Below, in pieces: positions 52,430 through 59,907 of a DNA stretch of 64,000 nucleotides. The notes under the pieces were generated by a model that saw only the letters and a list, made by a program, of their open reading frames with translations, was not told where the DNA came from and ran no database searches. The first letter of the stretch is position 1, and every line of letters begins with the position of its first letter. The stretch lies in NCBI GenBank assembly GCA_016715065.1, contig JADKBN010000010.1, positions 324,997-388,996 of the forward strand, read 5' to 3'. A program made the translations under genes and the position numbers. The DNA comes from Fibrobacterota bacterium. Lineage in GTDB: Bacteria; Fibrobacterota; Fibrobacteria; UBA5070.

Positions 52430-53481
52430 GCATCTCCATCAAAGGCCTCAACAAGCATTTTGGTCGCTACCACGCCCTGCGCGACGTGGACCTGGCCATC
52501 CCCGACGGCGAACTGGTGGCGTTGCTGGGGCCTTCCGGCGGCGGAAAGACCACATTGCTTCGCACCATCGCGGGATTGGAATCCCCGGATAGCGGACAGA
52601 TTCTGTTTGAAGGCCGCGACGCCGCCCTGCAAAGGCCCCAGGAGCGGGGTGTGGGATTCGTGTTCCAGCACTACGCGCTGTTTCGGCACATGACCGTGTT
52701 CGAGAACATCGCTTTTGGTTTGCGCGTGAAGCCCAAGCACGAACGTCCGTCGGAAGAGGAGATCCAGTCCAAGGTGGGCGAGCTCCTCAAACTGATCCAG
52801 CTTGATTGGATCAGCGACCGCTACCCCGACCAACTCTCCGGCGGCCAGCGTCAGCGGGTGGCCCTGGCCCGCGCCCTCGCCCCCAAGCCCAGGTTCCTGC
52901 TGCTGGACGAACCGTTCGGGGCGCTGGACACCAAGGTTCGCAAGGAATTGCGCCGTTGGTTGCGCGAACTGCACGACGAACTGGGGATGACGTCGCTTTT
53001 TGTCACCCACGACCAGGACGAAGCCTTGGAATTGGCCGATCGGGTGGTGGTGATGATGGAGGGCCGCGTGGCCCAGGTGGGGACTCCGGACGAAGTGTAC
53101 GATCGGCCCGCCACGCCCGAAGTCTTCCAGTTTTTGGGCAACGTGAACTTGTTCCATGGCCGCGTCGCCGAGGGCGGATTTCTGCACCACGCCCAAGCCA
53201 CCACCGGAACCGATGCGGCCTTGGCCTTTGTGCGCCCCCACGAGCTGGAGGTGGAACGTTTCGCCAGTTCGGACAGTTCCGTGCCCGCGGTGCTCACCCA
53301 CGCCTACGCGCTGGGCCCCAAGGTGCGGTTGGAGCTTCGCCGCAAGGACAACGGTTCCCCTATGGAAGCGGAACTGACTCGCGATCGCTACCGGAACCTG
53401 GGATTGGTGGCGGGAGACTCCCTTTGGGTGACTCCCACCAATCTGCGTGTGTTCTGTTCAGACGAGGATGTGGTGATCTGA
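52426..53481 (+). CDS. cysA: Sulfate ABC transporter ATP-binding protein CysA
   Basis: A 351-residue ATPase. Walker A is GPSGGGKTT (about 35-43), the signature is LSGGQRQRVALARAL (about 136-150), Walker B is FLLLDEPFGALD (about 157-168), and the H-loop is in LFVTHDQDEA. A C-terminal regulatory TOBE-like domain contains FVRPHELEVERF. It powers uptake of sulfate/thiosulfate for cysteine synthesis (compare cysM at 41059). The ATG at 52426 overlaps cysW. It is the last gene of the operon and is convergent with the TRASH/YHS-like gene, with no clear terminator in the 10-base gap. Confidence 0.95.
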   Translation: MSISIKGLNKHFGRYHALRDVDLAIPDGELVALLGPSGGGKTTLLRTIAGLESPDSGQILFEGRDAALQRPQERGVGFVFQHYALFRHMTVFENIAFGLRVKPKHERPSEEEIQSKVGELLKLIQLDWISDRYPDQLSGGQRQRVALARALAPKPRFLLLDEPFGALDTKVRKELRRWLRELHDELGMTSLFVTHDQDEALELADRVVVMMEGRVAQVGTPDEVYDRPATPEVFQFLGNVNLFHGRVAEGGFLHHAQATTGTDAALAFVRPHELEVERFASSDSSVPAVLTHAYALGPKVRLELRRKDNGSPMEAELTRDRYRNLGLVAGDSLWVTPTNLRVFCSDEDVVI

Positions 53482-53491
53482 CCGCTTTGGG

Positions 53492-53812
53492 TCAGTGTCC
53501 GTGGCCCGCGTGGCTGTCCACGGCCTTGGCGGTGTCGGGTGCTTCGGCGATGGCCAAGTATTTGGCAGGTTCCTTCGCGAACGCCTTGATGCAACCCTTG
53601 CAGCACAGCGTGACGGCTTTGCCTTGGTACACCACCACGGGGCCTGTTCCCATGGACCCGATGGCTTCGCCCGTAATGGGGCAGAGTTTGTTGTTCACTG
53701 CGTGCGAGGCCGCAATGCGCTTGGCGTCCGGCTTCAGCACCAAGCTGGTGTCGACCTTGGCCGCAAATGAGGCGGAAATGGCCAGGGCGAGGGCGATGAG
53801 AGTGGTTTTCAA
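53492..53812 (-). CDS. Small periplasmic YHS/TRASH-like metal-binding protein
   Basis: A 106-residue protein with a signal peptide (MKTTLIALALAISASFAA). Cys44 in KLCPITGEAI and the triplet Cys70, Cys71, Cys74 in TLCCKGCIKAF followed by AKEPAKYLA match the YHS/TRASH pattern (P-x-x-G ... C-x-x-C-x-x-x-F) that binds copper or other soft metals. The His-rich tail HAGHGH is also metal-binding in style. Being divergent from the ECF sigma block and close to the CusCBA-like genes, it is probably part of metal handling. Confidence 0.8.
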   Translation of the reverse strand: MKTTLIALALAISASFAAKVDTSLVLKPDAKRIAASHAVNNKLCPITGEAIGSMGTGPVVVYQGKAVTLCCKGCIKAFAKEPAKYLAIAEAPDTAKAVDSHAGHGH

Positions 53813-54039
53813 GTGTGTACTCCAGTGTTGTGGTGAGTGTGATGGACCACCGAGGTCTGTTTTGCCGGGTTGAAACTACATCTCAACGTGTTGTCCGACC
53901 AAAATGGGATGATGGACAATCTTGCGCTTTTCCAAAAAAGTTTGAAAGAACTCGATGGGGTCCTCGCGTAGTCAAGGATGAACTCGACCGCGGTAAGGTT
54001 CTGCGGACGGTCCTTGAAACAAAAAAACGGAGACACATC

Positions 54040-54399
54040 ATGAACACCAAGACTTTCCTCCTGCTGGCCACCATCGCTTGCGCTTCCGTTGCTGGCGCCG
54101 CCGATACCACCGTGGTGCGCGGTGCGCACTTCGATGCCGATCGCCATGCCAAGGTGACGGCCGCTTTGGAAGCCGGCGACACAGCCACCGTCAACGCGAT
54201 CCGCGCCGAACACCGCGCCCAGATGCAAGGCAGCCACGAGGGAATGGGCCAGGGCAAGGGAGCCAAAGCCGGCATGGGGGCCAAGAACGGGATGGGTGCA
54301 AAGAACGGCATGGGATCCAAGGGCGGCAAGGGTGGCCATGGTGGCAAGGGTGGTCACGGCGGCCAGTGCCAGGGTGGCGCCAAGGCTGGCACGAACTGA
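54040..54399 (+). CDS. Small secreted Met/His/Gly/Lys-rich repeat protein
   Basis: A 119-residue protein. It has a signal peptide (FLLLATIACASVAGA), a short helical segment (AALEAGDTATVNAIRAEHRA) and a low-complexity tail with tandem units such as GAKNGMGAKNGM and KGGHGGKGGHGG. Methionine and histidine repeats in a periplasmic protein are typical of copper or silver scavengers (compare the Met-rich segments of PcoE/CusF-type proteins), but no family assignment is possible. It is 24 bases before the sigma factor gene and probably expressed with it. Confidence 0.65.
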   Translation: MNTKTFLLLATIACASVAGAADTTVVRGAHFDADRHAKVTAALEAGDTATVNAIRAEHRAQMQGSHEGMGQGKGAKAGMGAKNGMGAKNGMGSKGGKGGHGGKGGHGGQCQGGAKAGTN

Positions 54400-54423
54400 T
54401 CCCAGCCCACGAGGAGATGACGC

Positions 54424-55062
54424 ATGGACGGAGAGACGATCGAAGGCAAGGGGGGCGGTGACGGCAAATCCGACACCGACCGCCTGTTGGCACGGCGCCT
54501 CTCTTCCGGCGACACCAAAGCATTGACGGAAATCGTCAAATCCTGGAAGGCTCCTTTGGAGAGGTACCTGTCTCGGCTGTGCGGCGGATGCAAGGGCGAC
54601 AAGGACGAGATCCTCCAGGAAGTGTTCCTGAAGGTTTACAAACACGCCAATCTCTACGATCCGGCGTTGCCCTTTTCCGCTTGGATCTACCGGATCTGCC
54701 GCAACGAAATGGCCAGCAGGATGCGCTTGAAGACCGGCAGCAACGAGGTGGGGGAGATCCCCGACGAAGTCGCGGAATCCATCTGGGGGACGGTGGTGGA
54801 TCTTCCCGACGCCCATCTTTCCAGCAAGGAGGATGCGCGCATGATCGGAGAAGTGGTCAACGCCATGCCTGACAAATTCCGTGACGTGTTCATCCTTCGT
54901 TTCCTGGAAGAGAAGGACTACGCCGAGATCGGCGACATCCTCCAGGAAAACGTCAATACCGTGGCCACGCGGATCCGTCGCGCTCGGGAGTGGTTCATGG
55001 ACAAGGCCAAGTCCCGAGGGCTTGTCGAACGGTCGACCGAACCGGCCAGAGGAGGACGCTGA
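54424..55062 (+). CDS. ECF-type RNA polymerase sigma factor
   Basis: A 212-residue sigma-70 family protein with region 2 (DEILQEVFLKVYKHANLYDP, PFSAWIYRICRNEM) and region 4 (MPDKFRDVFILRFLEEKDYA, ENVNTVATRIRRARE), and no regions 1 or 3, so it is an ECF sigma. The linker between regions 2 and 4 is longer than usual (about 60 residues), and the N-terminus carries a Gly/Asp-rich start. It is followed after one base by a membrane protein that may be its anti-sigma factor. Surrounding genes suggest control of a metal or envelope stress response. Confidence 0.9.
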   Translation: MDGETIEGKGGGDGKSDTDRLLARRLSSGDTKALTEIVKSWKAPLERYLSRLCGGCKGDKDEILQEVFLKVYKHANLYDPALPFSAWIYRICRNEMASRMRLKTGSNEVGEIPDEVAESIWGTVVDLPDAHLSSKEDARMIGEVVNAMPDKFRDVFILRFLEEKDYAEIGDILQENVNTVATRIRRAREWFMDKAKSRGLVERSTEPARGGR

Positions 55063-55063
55063 C

Positions 55064-55798
55064 ATGTCGATGGATCTCGAAGAGCGTCTGTTGGCCAGGA
55101 TCGAGCAGGAGCATATCCGGCCTTACCCCAAATGGGTTGGCGTTTTGATGAAGCTGGGTTCCCACCTTTCCATGGGTGCGGCCTTGCTCTGCTCCACCCT
55201 GGCCGCATCGGTTTTTTTCCTGTGGTTGGGCCAAGGCCTGGATCGCGGGCCCCAACAGGGGTTCCGGTGGGTGATGATCGGGCTTCTACCCTGGTTCAGT
55301 CTGGTCTCGGCCGTGCTGCTGAGTTGGATCGGCTGGAGGTTGTTCCGTCGCACCGGTACCGGGTACCGACGCCAGGCTTGGATGGTGGTGCTGGTGTTCT
55401 TCGCGGTTTCGGCATCGACAGGATATGTCCTGCAGGCCACGGGTGGATTGTTCCGGATCCATCGAGCCATGGCCACCACCTCGGACACCTACCGCGAGTT
55501 CTTCCAGGGACGGCGGAGTCTGGAATGGAGCCTGCCTGAAGAAGGCAGGCTGGCGGGCGTGGTCACGACATTGGATTCCGCAGGGATCGAGCTTCGCGAT
55601 CCGCAAGGAAAAACCTGGCAGGTCCAGTCGGCCGTTCCCGACTGGGTGGCGGTGGGGTTGGAAGTCCGCCTGGAAGGTGCCATGGGACAAGATCGCCAAT
55701 TTTTGGCAACTCGGATCGATCGCTTCGGTCCGGGTGGCGGCGGCAAGATGGGGCACGGGAAGCGCCACAGCGAAGAAAAGAAGGAGTGCAAACCATGA
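55064..55798 (+). CDS. Three-helix membrane protein, candidate anti-sigma factor
   Basis: A 244-residue protein. A short cytoplasmic start (DLEERLLARIEQEHIRPYPK) is followed by about three transmembrane helices (residues 27-50, 66-88, 104-122) and a periplasmic beta-rich domain (RLAGVVTTLDSAGIELRDPQ, VGLEVRLEGAMGQDRQFLAT) of OB-like pattern. It ends in a charged tail with Met, His and Lys (KMGHGKRHSEEKKE). Position directly after an ECF sigma gene makes it a plausible sensor/anti-sigma, although no zinc-binding HxxxCxxC motif is seen. The stop overlaps the next start (ATGA). Confidence 0.6.
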   Translation: MSMDLEERLLARIEQEHIRPYPKWVGVLMKLGSHLSMGAALLCSTLAASVFFLWLGQGLDRGPQQGFRWVMIGLLPWFSLVSAVLLSWIGWRLFRRTGTGYRRQAWMVVLVFFAVSASTGYVLQATGGLFRIHRAMATTSDTYREFFQGRRSLEWSLPEEGRLAGVVTTLDSAGIELRDPQGKTWQVQSAVPDWVAVGLEVRLEGAMGQDRQFLATRIDRFGPGGGGKMGHGKRHSEEKKECKP

Positions 55799-56709
55799 AG
55801 GTCATTTCCAGCGCGATCGCATTGACGTGCATCGGGGCAGCCTCCGCCTGGACCGGCGGTCCCGAATGGTCGGCGGAGGTCGGATCTTCCATCGAATCGG
55901 CGGATTCGAGCTTGGTGGCATCGGCCAACACCTCCGTCACGCCGAGCTTCACGCTCGGGGGGGATTGGTCGGTCGATCCGACCTTGGCCTGGAGCGCTTC
56001 GGGCGCCTCGGAGGCGGACACTCTCAGTCATGCGCTGGTGCCGTCGATTTCTGTCACATGGTCGGGGTCCGAGGTGTATTCCGTGACCGCGGGCTGGTGG
56101 GTTTCCGCACTGGAAGACCCCTTGGACGAGGGCGGCTCCCTGGCTGTGTCGGCTGGATTCGAGCCGATGGAGGGCTTGAGTCTGGGCGGCGGAGTGAGCG
56201 GAGGTTGGAGCCAGGCGGCCCAATGGTATGGCAGTGTCGGCGCCAATGCCAATGCAACCATCGACCAGTTCCGACCGGGACTTTCCGTGGATGTCACCTA
56301 TGCGACCGTACCGGTTTCCATGGGCGGAAAATCGACCAAGGCCCTGTATACGGTCCAGACCGCGGTGGGAGCGAATTTGGATGTATCGATGGGACCTGTG
56401 GTGTTCGGGCCCGATGGATCCTGGACCGGATATTCCTACGACAAGACCAAAGGAAAATCCGGGGGCGCCAACAGCTCCAGTGTCTCAGGAAGCCACTCAG
56501 AGTGGTATGGCGGGGCGCATTTGAGATGGCAGCCAGTCGATTGGCTGGCGTTCCAGGCCTCGGGAGGACGGCGCTGGACGGACGACCAGTCCTCGATCGA
56601 CGCCGCTCCCCGCATGAACTCACAGGGAAAGCCCGTGGTCAAATCGGGAACAACGCTTTCGGATGCCACGGTGGATTACGTCGGAGCCTCGGCGAGTTTC
56701 GGTTGGTAG
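55795..56709 (+). CDS. Predicted outer-membrane beta-barrel protein
   Basis: A 304-residue protein with a signal peptide (MKVISSAIALTCIGAASA) and many alternating strands rich in Ser, Gly, Trp and Val (SLVASANTSVTPSFTLGGDW, YSVTAGWWVSALEDPLDEGG, LSVDVTYATVPVSMGGK), ending in DYVGASASFGW with the terminal aromatic expected for barrel assembly. It is the last gene of the sigma-led unit and coupled to the membrane protein by a 4-base overlap. It may be a target or reporter of that sigma factor. No named family. Confidence 0.65.
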   Translation: MKVISSAIALTCIGAASAWTGGPEWSAEVGSSIESADSSLVASANTSVTPSFTLGGDWSVDPTLAWSASGASEADTLSHALVPSISVTWSGSEVYSVTAGWWVSALEDPLDEGGSLAVSAGFEPMEGLSLGGGVSGGWSQAAQWYGSVGANANATIDQFRPGLSVDVTYATVPVSMGGKSTKALYTVQTAVGANLDVSMGPVVFGPDGSWTGYSYDKTKGKSGGANSSSVSGSHSEWYGGAHLRWQPVDWLAFQASGGRRWTDDQSSIDAAPRMNSQGKPVVKSGTTLSDATVDYVGASASFGW

Positions 56710-56816
56710 GCAAGATCGCCTCGCTAAGCACGGCTGGCGAGGTCTAACTTCCCGCGGTAAGCGAAAACGGACTCGGCCGTTGCGTTCGGCGTGTTGGGCG
56801 TGTACTTTCCAAGTCC

Positions 56817-57242
56817 ATGGACCGACGCAAACACTCTCTCAACCGCGCAAAGGCATTGCTTTTGTTTGTGTTGTTGCTGGTGTCGGTGGCCGCTCCTGTC
56901 ATTGACCAGACAGCCTTGTGCCCCATGGCCCAGGCCGCCAAGGCGGCCAACACGCTGGAACCGACCTGTTGTTCGCACCAGAGCTTGGCGGCGGACATCG
57001 ATTCTGTAACTCCCCTCTGGACCCAAACGTGCGACTGCCCCGAGCTTTCCTGGGACGTGAGCGTTGCCGATCAGAATCGGCAAAATGGTGAAAAAAGTGC
57101 TCCGGTCGTTTCCGAATGGATTGAGGGAATCCCTCTCTCGGTGTCGGTTCCGGCCCGTTTGCAAGCGCGAATGGTCCCGCTTGCCAGACACGTGGCTGAC
57201 CTCACGCCACTGTGGCTGCAAAACCAATCGATTCGGTGTTGA
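56817..57242 (+). CDS. Small cysteine-containing exported protein ahead of the efflux operon
   Basis: A 141-residue protein with an N-terminal hydrophobic segment (AKALLLFVLLLVSVAAPV). Cysteines lie in ALCPMA, LEPTCCSH, QTCDCPEL and the C-terminal IRC. The CPM and CC motifs resemble metal-binding small proteins found before Cus/Czc efflux genes, but there is no family I can name. It is about 80 bases upstream of the CusC-like gene, in the same direction. Confidence 0.6.
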   Translation: MDRRKHSLNRAKALLLFVLLLVSVAAPVIDQTALCPMAQAAKAANTLEPTCCSHQSLAADIDSVTPLWTQTCDCPELSWDVSVADQNRQNGEKSAPVVSEWIEGIPLSVSVPARLQARMVPLARHVADLTPLWLQNQSIRC

Positions 57243-57325
57243 GTCGCTCTTTCGAGTAGTGGATCCTGTACGCCGGGAAAATTCCTGGCGTCGACATCGG
57301 AAACGCGTTCGAAAGAGGTTTCATC

Positions 57326-58558
57326 ATGTCCAGCCTAAGCTTGGCGCTGGCCTTGTCCTGCGGGGTTTCGTCCAGCCCCGGCAGTGAATTTCCGATTGGA
57401 TCGCGAAGCGACTCGGTCCTCGAGCGTTGGGTGGAACGGGCTCTCCACGCGAACCCGGAAGCCAAGGCGGTCCGGTGGTCGGTGGCTGCAGCGATCGCCC
57501 AAGAGCAGGGTGCCCGCTCTTGGATGCCTCCTACCACCCAGGTCCAATACCAATCGGATGGCAAGATCGATTTGGCCCTGAGCCAGATGGTTCCCGGGTT
57601 TGGAAAGACCGCAGCCCAGGCCGAGGTTCGTTCATTGCGCACCGCCATGGTGCGCCTCGATTCCGCCGATCGGATCCGAAAATTGTCCCTGGCGGTACGG
57701 GAAGCGGCATGGATGGAGTGGATGGCCTGGCAGAAAGTGTCGGTGCTGGCCGGACAAGACAGCGCGTGGACCCGGCTTTCGGAGGCTCTGCAACGCACCC
57801 AGGCCCAAGGCATGACCAGCGCCTCGGAAACCTGGATCGTGCGCGCCAAGGCCAGCCAATCGAAGGCCGACCTCGCCAAAGCCGATGCGGAAGCCGTGGC
57901 GGCTACGGCCATGCGGGAAAGCTGGACGGGGCTCGAGCATGTCCGCATGCGGCCCGATGTGGCGGTCCCTCCGGATTGGGACAGCGCAGGGCTTTTGAAG
58001 GTCGCCGAGGATCGATCCGACATCCGGACGATGGCTGCGGATGCGGCCATGCAACGGGCGATGGCCGGTTCGATGCGCAATTCCTTGCGGCCGGATTTCA
58101 TGGTGGGCGCCATGGCGATGCGCATGACCGACGGGATGCCCGGTTGGGGTGTGATGGCGGGCATGACCCTTCCGTTCGTTCCGTGGGCACGTGGAATGGC
58201 CCTTTCGGAGGCCAATGGTTCCGACGCCGCTGCCAGGGAAACGGAGTCGAAGGTTCAGGGCATGCGGCGCATGGCCCGATCGGAGGTGCAAAGGCATTCG
58301 CGAAAGGCGTTCGCGGCATGGAAGGCGCTTCGCGAAACGGACAGCCTGGTCCTGCCAGGGCTGCAACAGGCCGTGATGGATCTTCGCCTGCGCTACGCGC
58401 AAGGCCGGGAAATGCTTTCGATGGTGCTTGCCATGGAGGACATGGTCCGCATGACCAGGATGCAGTCGATCATGCTCCGCGGGGAATACGAACTGGAACG
58501 GGTCCGGCTGCTGGCTGCGACCGGAGACGGAATCCAACCAAAAAGAGGTGTCCAATGA
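57326..58558 (+). CDS. TolC/CusC-like outer-membrane efflux protein
   Basis: A 410-residue outer-membrane factor. Two repeated halves of long helices (ALHANPEAKAVRWSVAAAIA, RSLRTAMVRLDSADRIRKLS and LRLRYAQGREMLSMVLAMED) have the typical Asn-Pro and 'Y-x-x-G' features of the family. It would form the exit duct for the RND pump encoded downstream. The ATG has an AAGAGG ribosome site. The signal peptide (SSLSLALALSCGVS) is short. The stop overlaps the next start (ATGA). The sequence is unusually methionine-rich (AMAMRMTDGMP, GMRRMARSE), as expected for handling copper or silver. Confidence 0.82.
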   Translation: MSSLSLALALSCGVSSSPGSEFPIGSRSDSVLERWVERALHANPEAKAVRWSVAAAIAQEQGARSWMPPTTQVQYQSDGKIDLALSQMVPGFGKTAAQAEVRSLRTAMVRLDSADRIRKLSLAVREAAWMEWMAWQKVSVLAGQDSAWTRLSEALQRTQAQGMTSASETWIVRAKASQSKADLAKADAEAVAATAMRESWTGLEHVRMRPDVAVPPDWDSAGLLKVAEDRSDIRTMAADAAMQRAMAGSMRNSLRPDFMVGAMAMRMTDGMPGWGVMAGMTLPFVPWARGMALSEANGSDAAARETESKVQGMRRMARSEVQRHSRKAFAAWKALRETDSLVLPGLQQAVMDLRLRYAQGREMLSMVLAMEDMVRMTRMQSIMLRGEYELERVRLLAATGDGIQPKRGVQ

Positions 58559-59826
58559 ACAAGCTCCTGATTCTGGCCGCCTTGGCGTTGTCAATTATTG
58601 TCGGATGCAAGGGGGCCCCTGAGGCGGATGGCCACCAGGATTCCGCCAAGTCCGGCTCGCAAAAGCACGCTTGGCACTGCCCGATGCATCCGCAGGTGGT
58701 GCGCGACAAGGCAGGGTCCTGTCCGATTTGCGGGATGGATCTGGTGGAGTTCGCTCCGGACAACACCTCCGCGAAGGAAAAGCCCCAGGACAGCGGCCCG
58801 TACGTGAGCGCGGGCAGGGACGTTTCCGTGAGCGCTTCCGTGTTGCAGAAGATCGGGGTGCGCACCGAGATGGTGGACAACGGCCAAGTGGGCCGGGAAG
58901 TGCTGGCCGACGCCGAGGGCGTGCTGGACCAGGCGTCGGAAGTCTCCGTGACCGTGCGGACCATGGGGTATCTGGAGACCGTGCAGCCCCTGCGCGAAGG
59001 GGACAAGGTCGGAGCAGGTCAAATTCTGGCAACATTCTACGGGCCTGACCTGGTCGCGGCCCAGGGAGATTGGCTTTCGGCGAGGTCCGCCGGCGATTCA
59101 CTGGCCACTCGGATCGCTTTCGAGCGCATGGCCTCGCTTGGGATGTCTTCCAAACTGGTGGAGGAGATCGGCAGGTCGGGGAAGGTCCGGCGAGCGGTGC
59201 CGATCGTCGCCGGGGCCAGCGGTTGGATCCGGACCCGCAACGCCGTCCAGGGTCAATCCACCATGGCAGGACAGGAATTGTTCCGGATCGTGGCCGGAAG
59301 CGGGGCGCTTCTGGAGGCGCGGCTTCCCATGAATGCCGCTTCCGTGCGTCCCGGCGACCAGGCCGAGGTGACGGGGGCCGGGATCGGAAAGGTTTCCGCG
59401 AAGGTGGTGTCGGTGGTTCCCCAACTGGAAAGATCCTCGCGTTCGGTGATCGTGCGGCTAGCTCCGGCAAAAGCGGCCGACATCCGCATCGGAGCCCAGT
59501 ACCAGGTTTCCTTCACCCCGTACCGCGAAGCGGGGATGACCATCCCCGAGAACGCGGTGTTGCATTCCGGCAAGCGGGACGTGGTATTCCTGGCCTTGGG
59601 CGATGGCAAATTCCGTCCTGTGGAGGTGGTGCTAGGGCCGGTCGCGGGCGGCAAGGTGCTGGTCCGCTCGGGATTGGAGCTGGGCGACGAGGTGGTGGTG
59701 TCCGCCCAGTTTCTGCTCGACGGCGAGAGCCGCCTGCAATCGGCCCTGGACCAGCTGGATGCGGAGATGGAGAACCAGGCGCCGAGGATGAACGGCTCGA
59801 TACGGACATTTCCTGTTTCGTCCTGA
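58555..59826 (+). CDS. CusB-like RND efflux periplasmic adaptor with heavy-metal-binding domain
   Basis: A 423-residue lipoprotein (lipobox IIVGC, Cys18). Right after the anchor comes a heavy-metal-binding domain: WHCPMHPQVV with Cys42 and GSCPICGMDL with Cys56/Cys59. The membrane-fusion domains follow: the lipoyl-like EGDKVGAGQILATFYGPDLV, a helical hairpin, and the beta-barrel GSGALLEARLPMNAASVRPG. This is the standard form of CusB-type adaptors for Cu(I)/Ag(I). It links CusC- and CusA-like proteins. The stop falls inside a degraded palindromic repeat. Confidence 0.9.
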   Translation: MNKLLILAALALSIIVGCKGAPEADGHQDSAKSGSQKHAWHCPMHPQVVRDKAGSCPICGMDLVEFAPDNTSAKEKPQDSGPYVSAGRDVSVSASVLQKIGVRTEMVDNGQVGREVLADAEGVLDQASEVSVTVRTMGYLETVQPLREGDKVGAGQILATFYGPDLVAAQGDWLSARSAGDSLATRIAFERMASLGMSSKLVEEIGRSGKVRRAVPIVAGASGWIRTRNAVQGQSTMAGQELFRIVAGSGALLEARLPMNAASVRPGDQAEVTGAGIGKVSAKVVSVVPQLERSSRSVIVRLAPAKAADIRIGAQYQVSFTPYREAGMTIPENAVLHSGKRDVVFLALGDGKFRPVEVVLGPVAGGKVLVRSGLELGDEVVVSAQFLLDGESRLQSALDQLDAEMENQAPRMNGSIRTFPVSS

Positions 59827-59863
59827 GGAGTCCCCGCCGAAAGGGCTCCGGAGATTCCGTCCG
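59817..59863. repeat. Degraded dispersed palindromic repeat, copy E
   Basis: TTCGTCCTGAGGAGTCC followed by GGGCTCCGGAGATTCCGTCCG resembles the dispersed palindrome (compare copy A) with mismatches. It overlaps the last codons and stop of the CusB-like gene, showing that the element can become part of a coding end. Confidence 0.4.
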
Positions 59864-59907
59864 CCCCTTCATCGCCTGGTCTCGGAAGACCGGACTTCCT
59901 GGCCTCG

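Noticed and set aside
54270..54370. Tandem DNA repeat in the small Met/His/Gly-rich gene as a possible assembly artefact
   Set aside because: The repeats are in frame, short and imperfect, and the reading frame ends properly, so it is read as a low-complexity protein tail.
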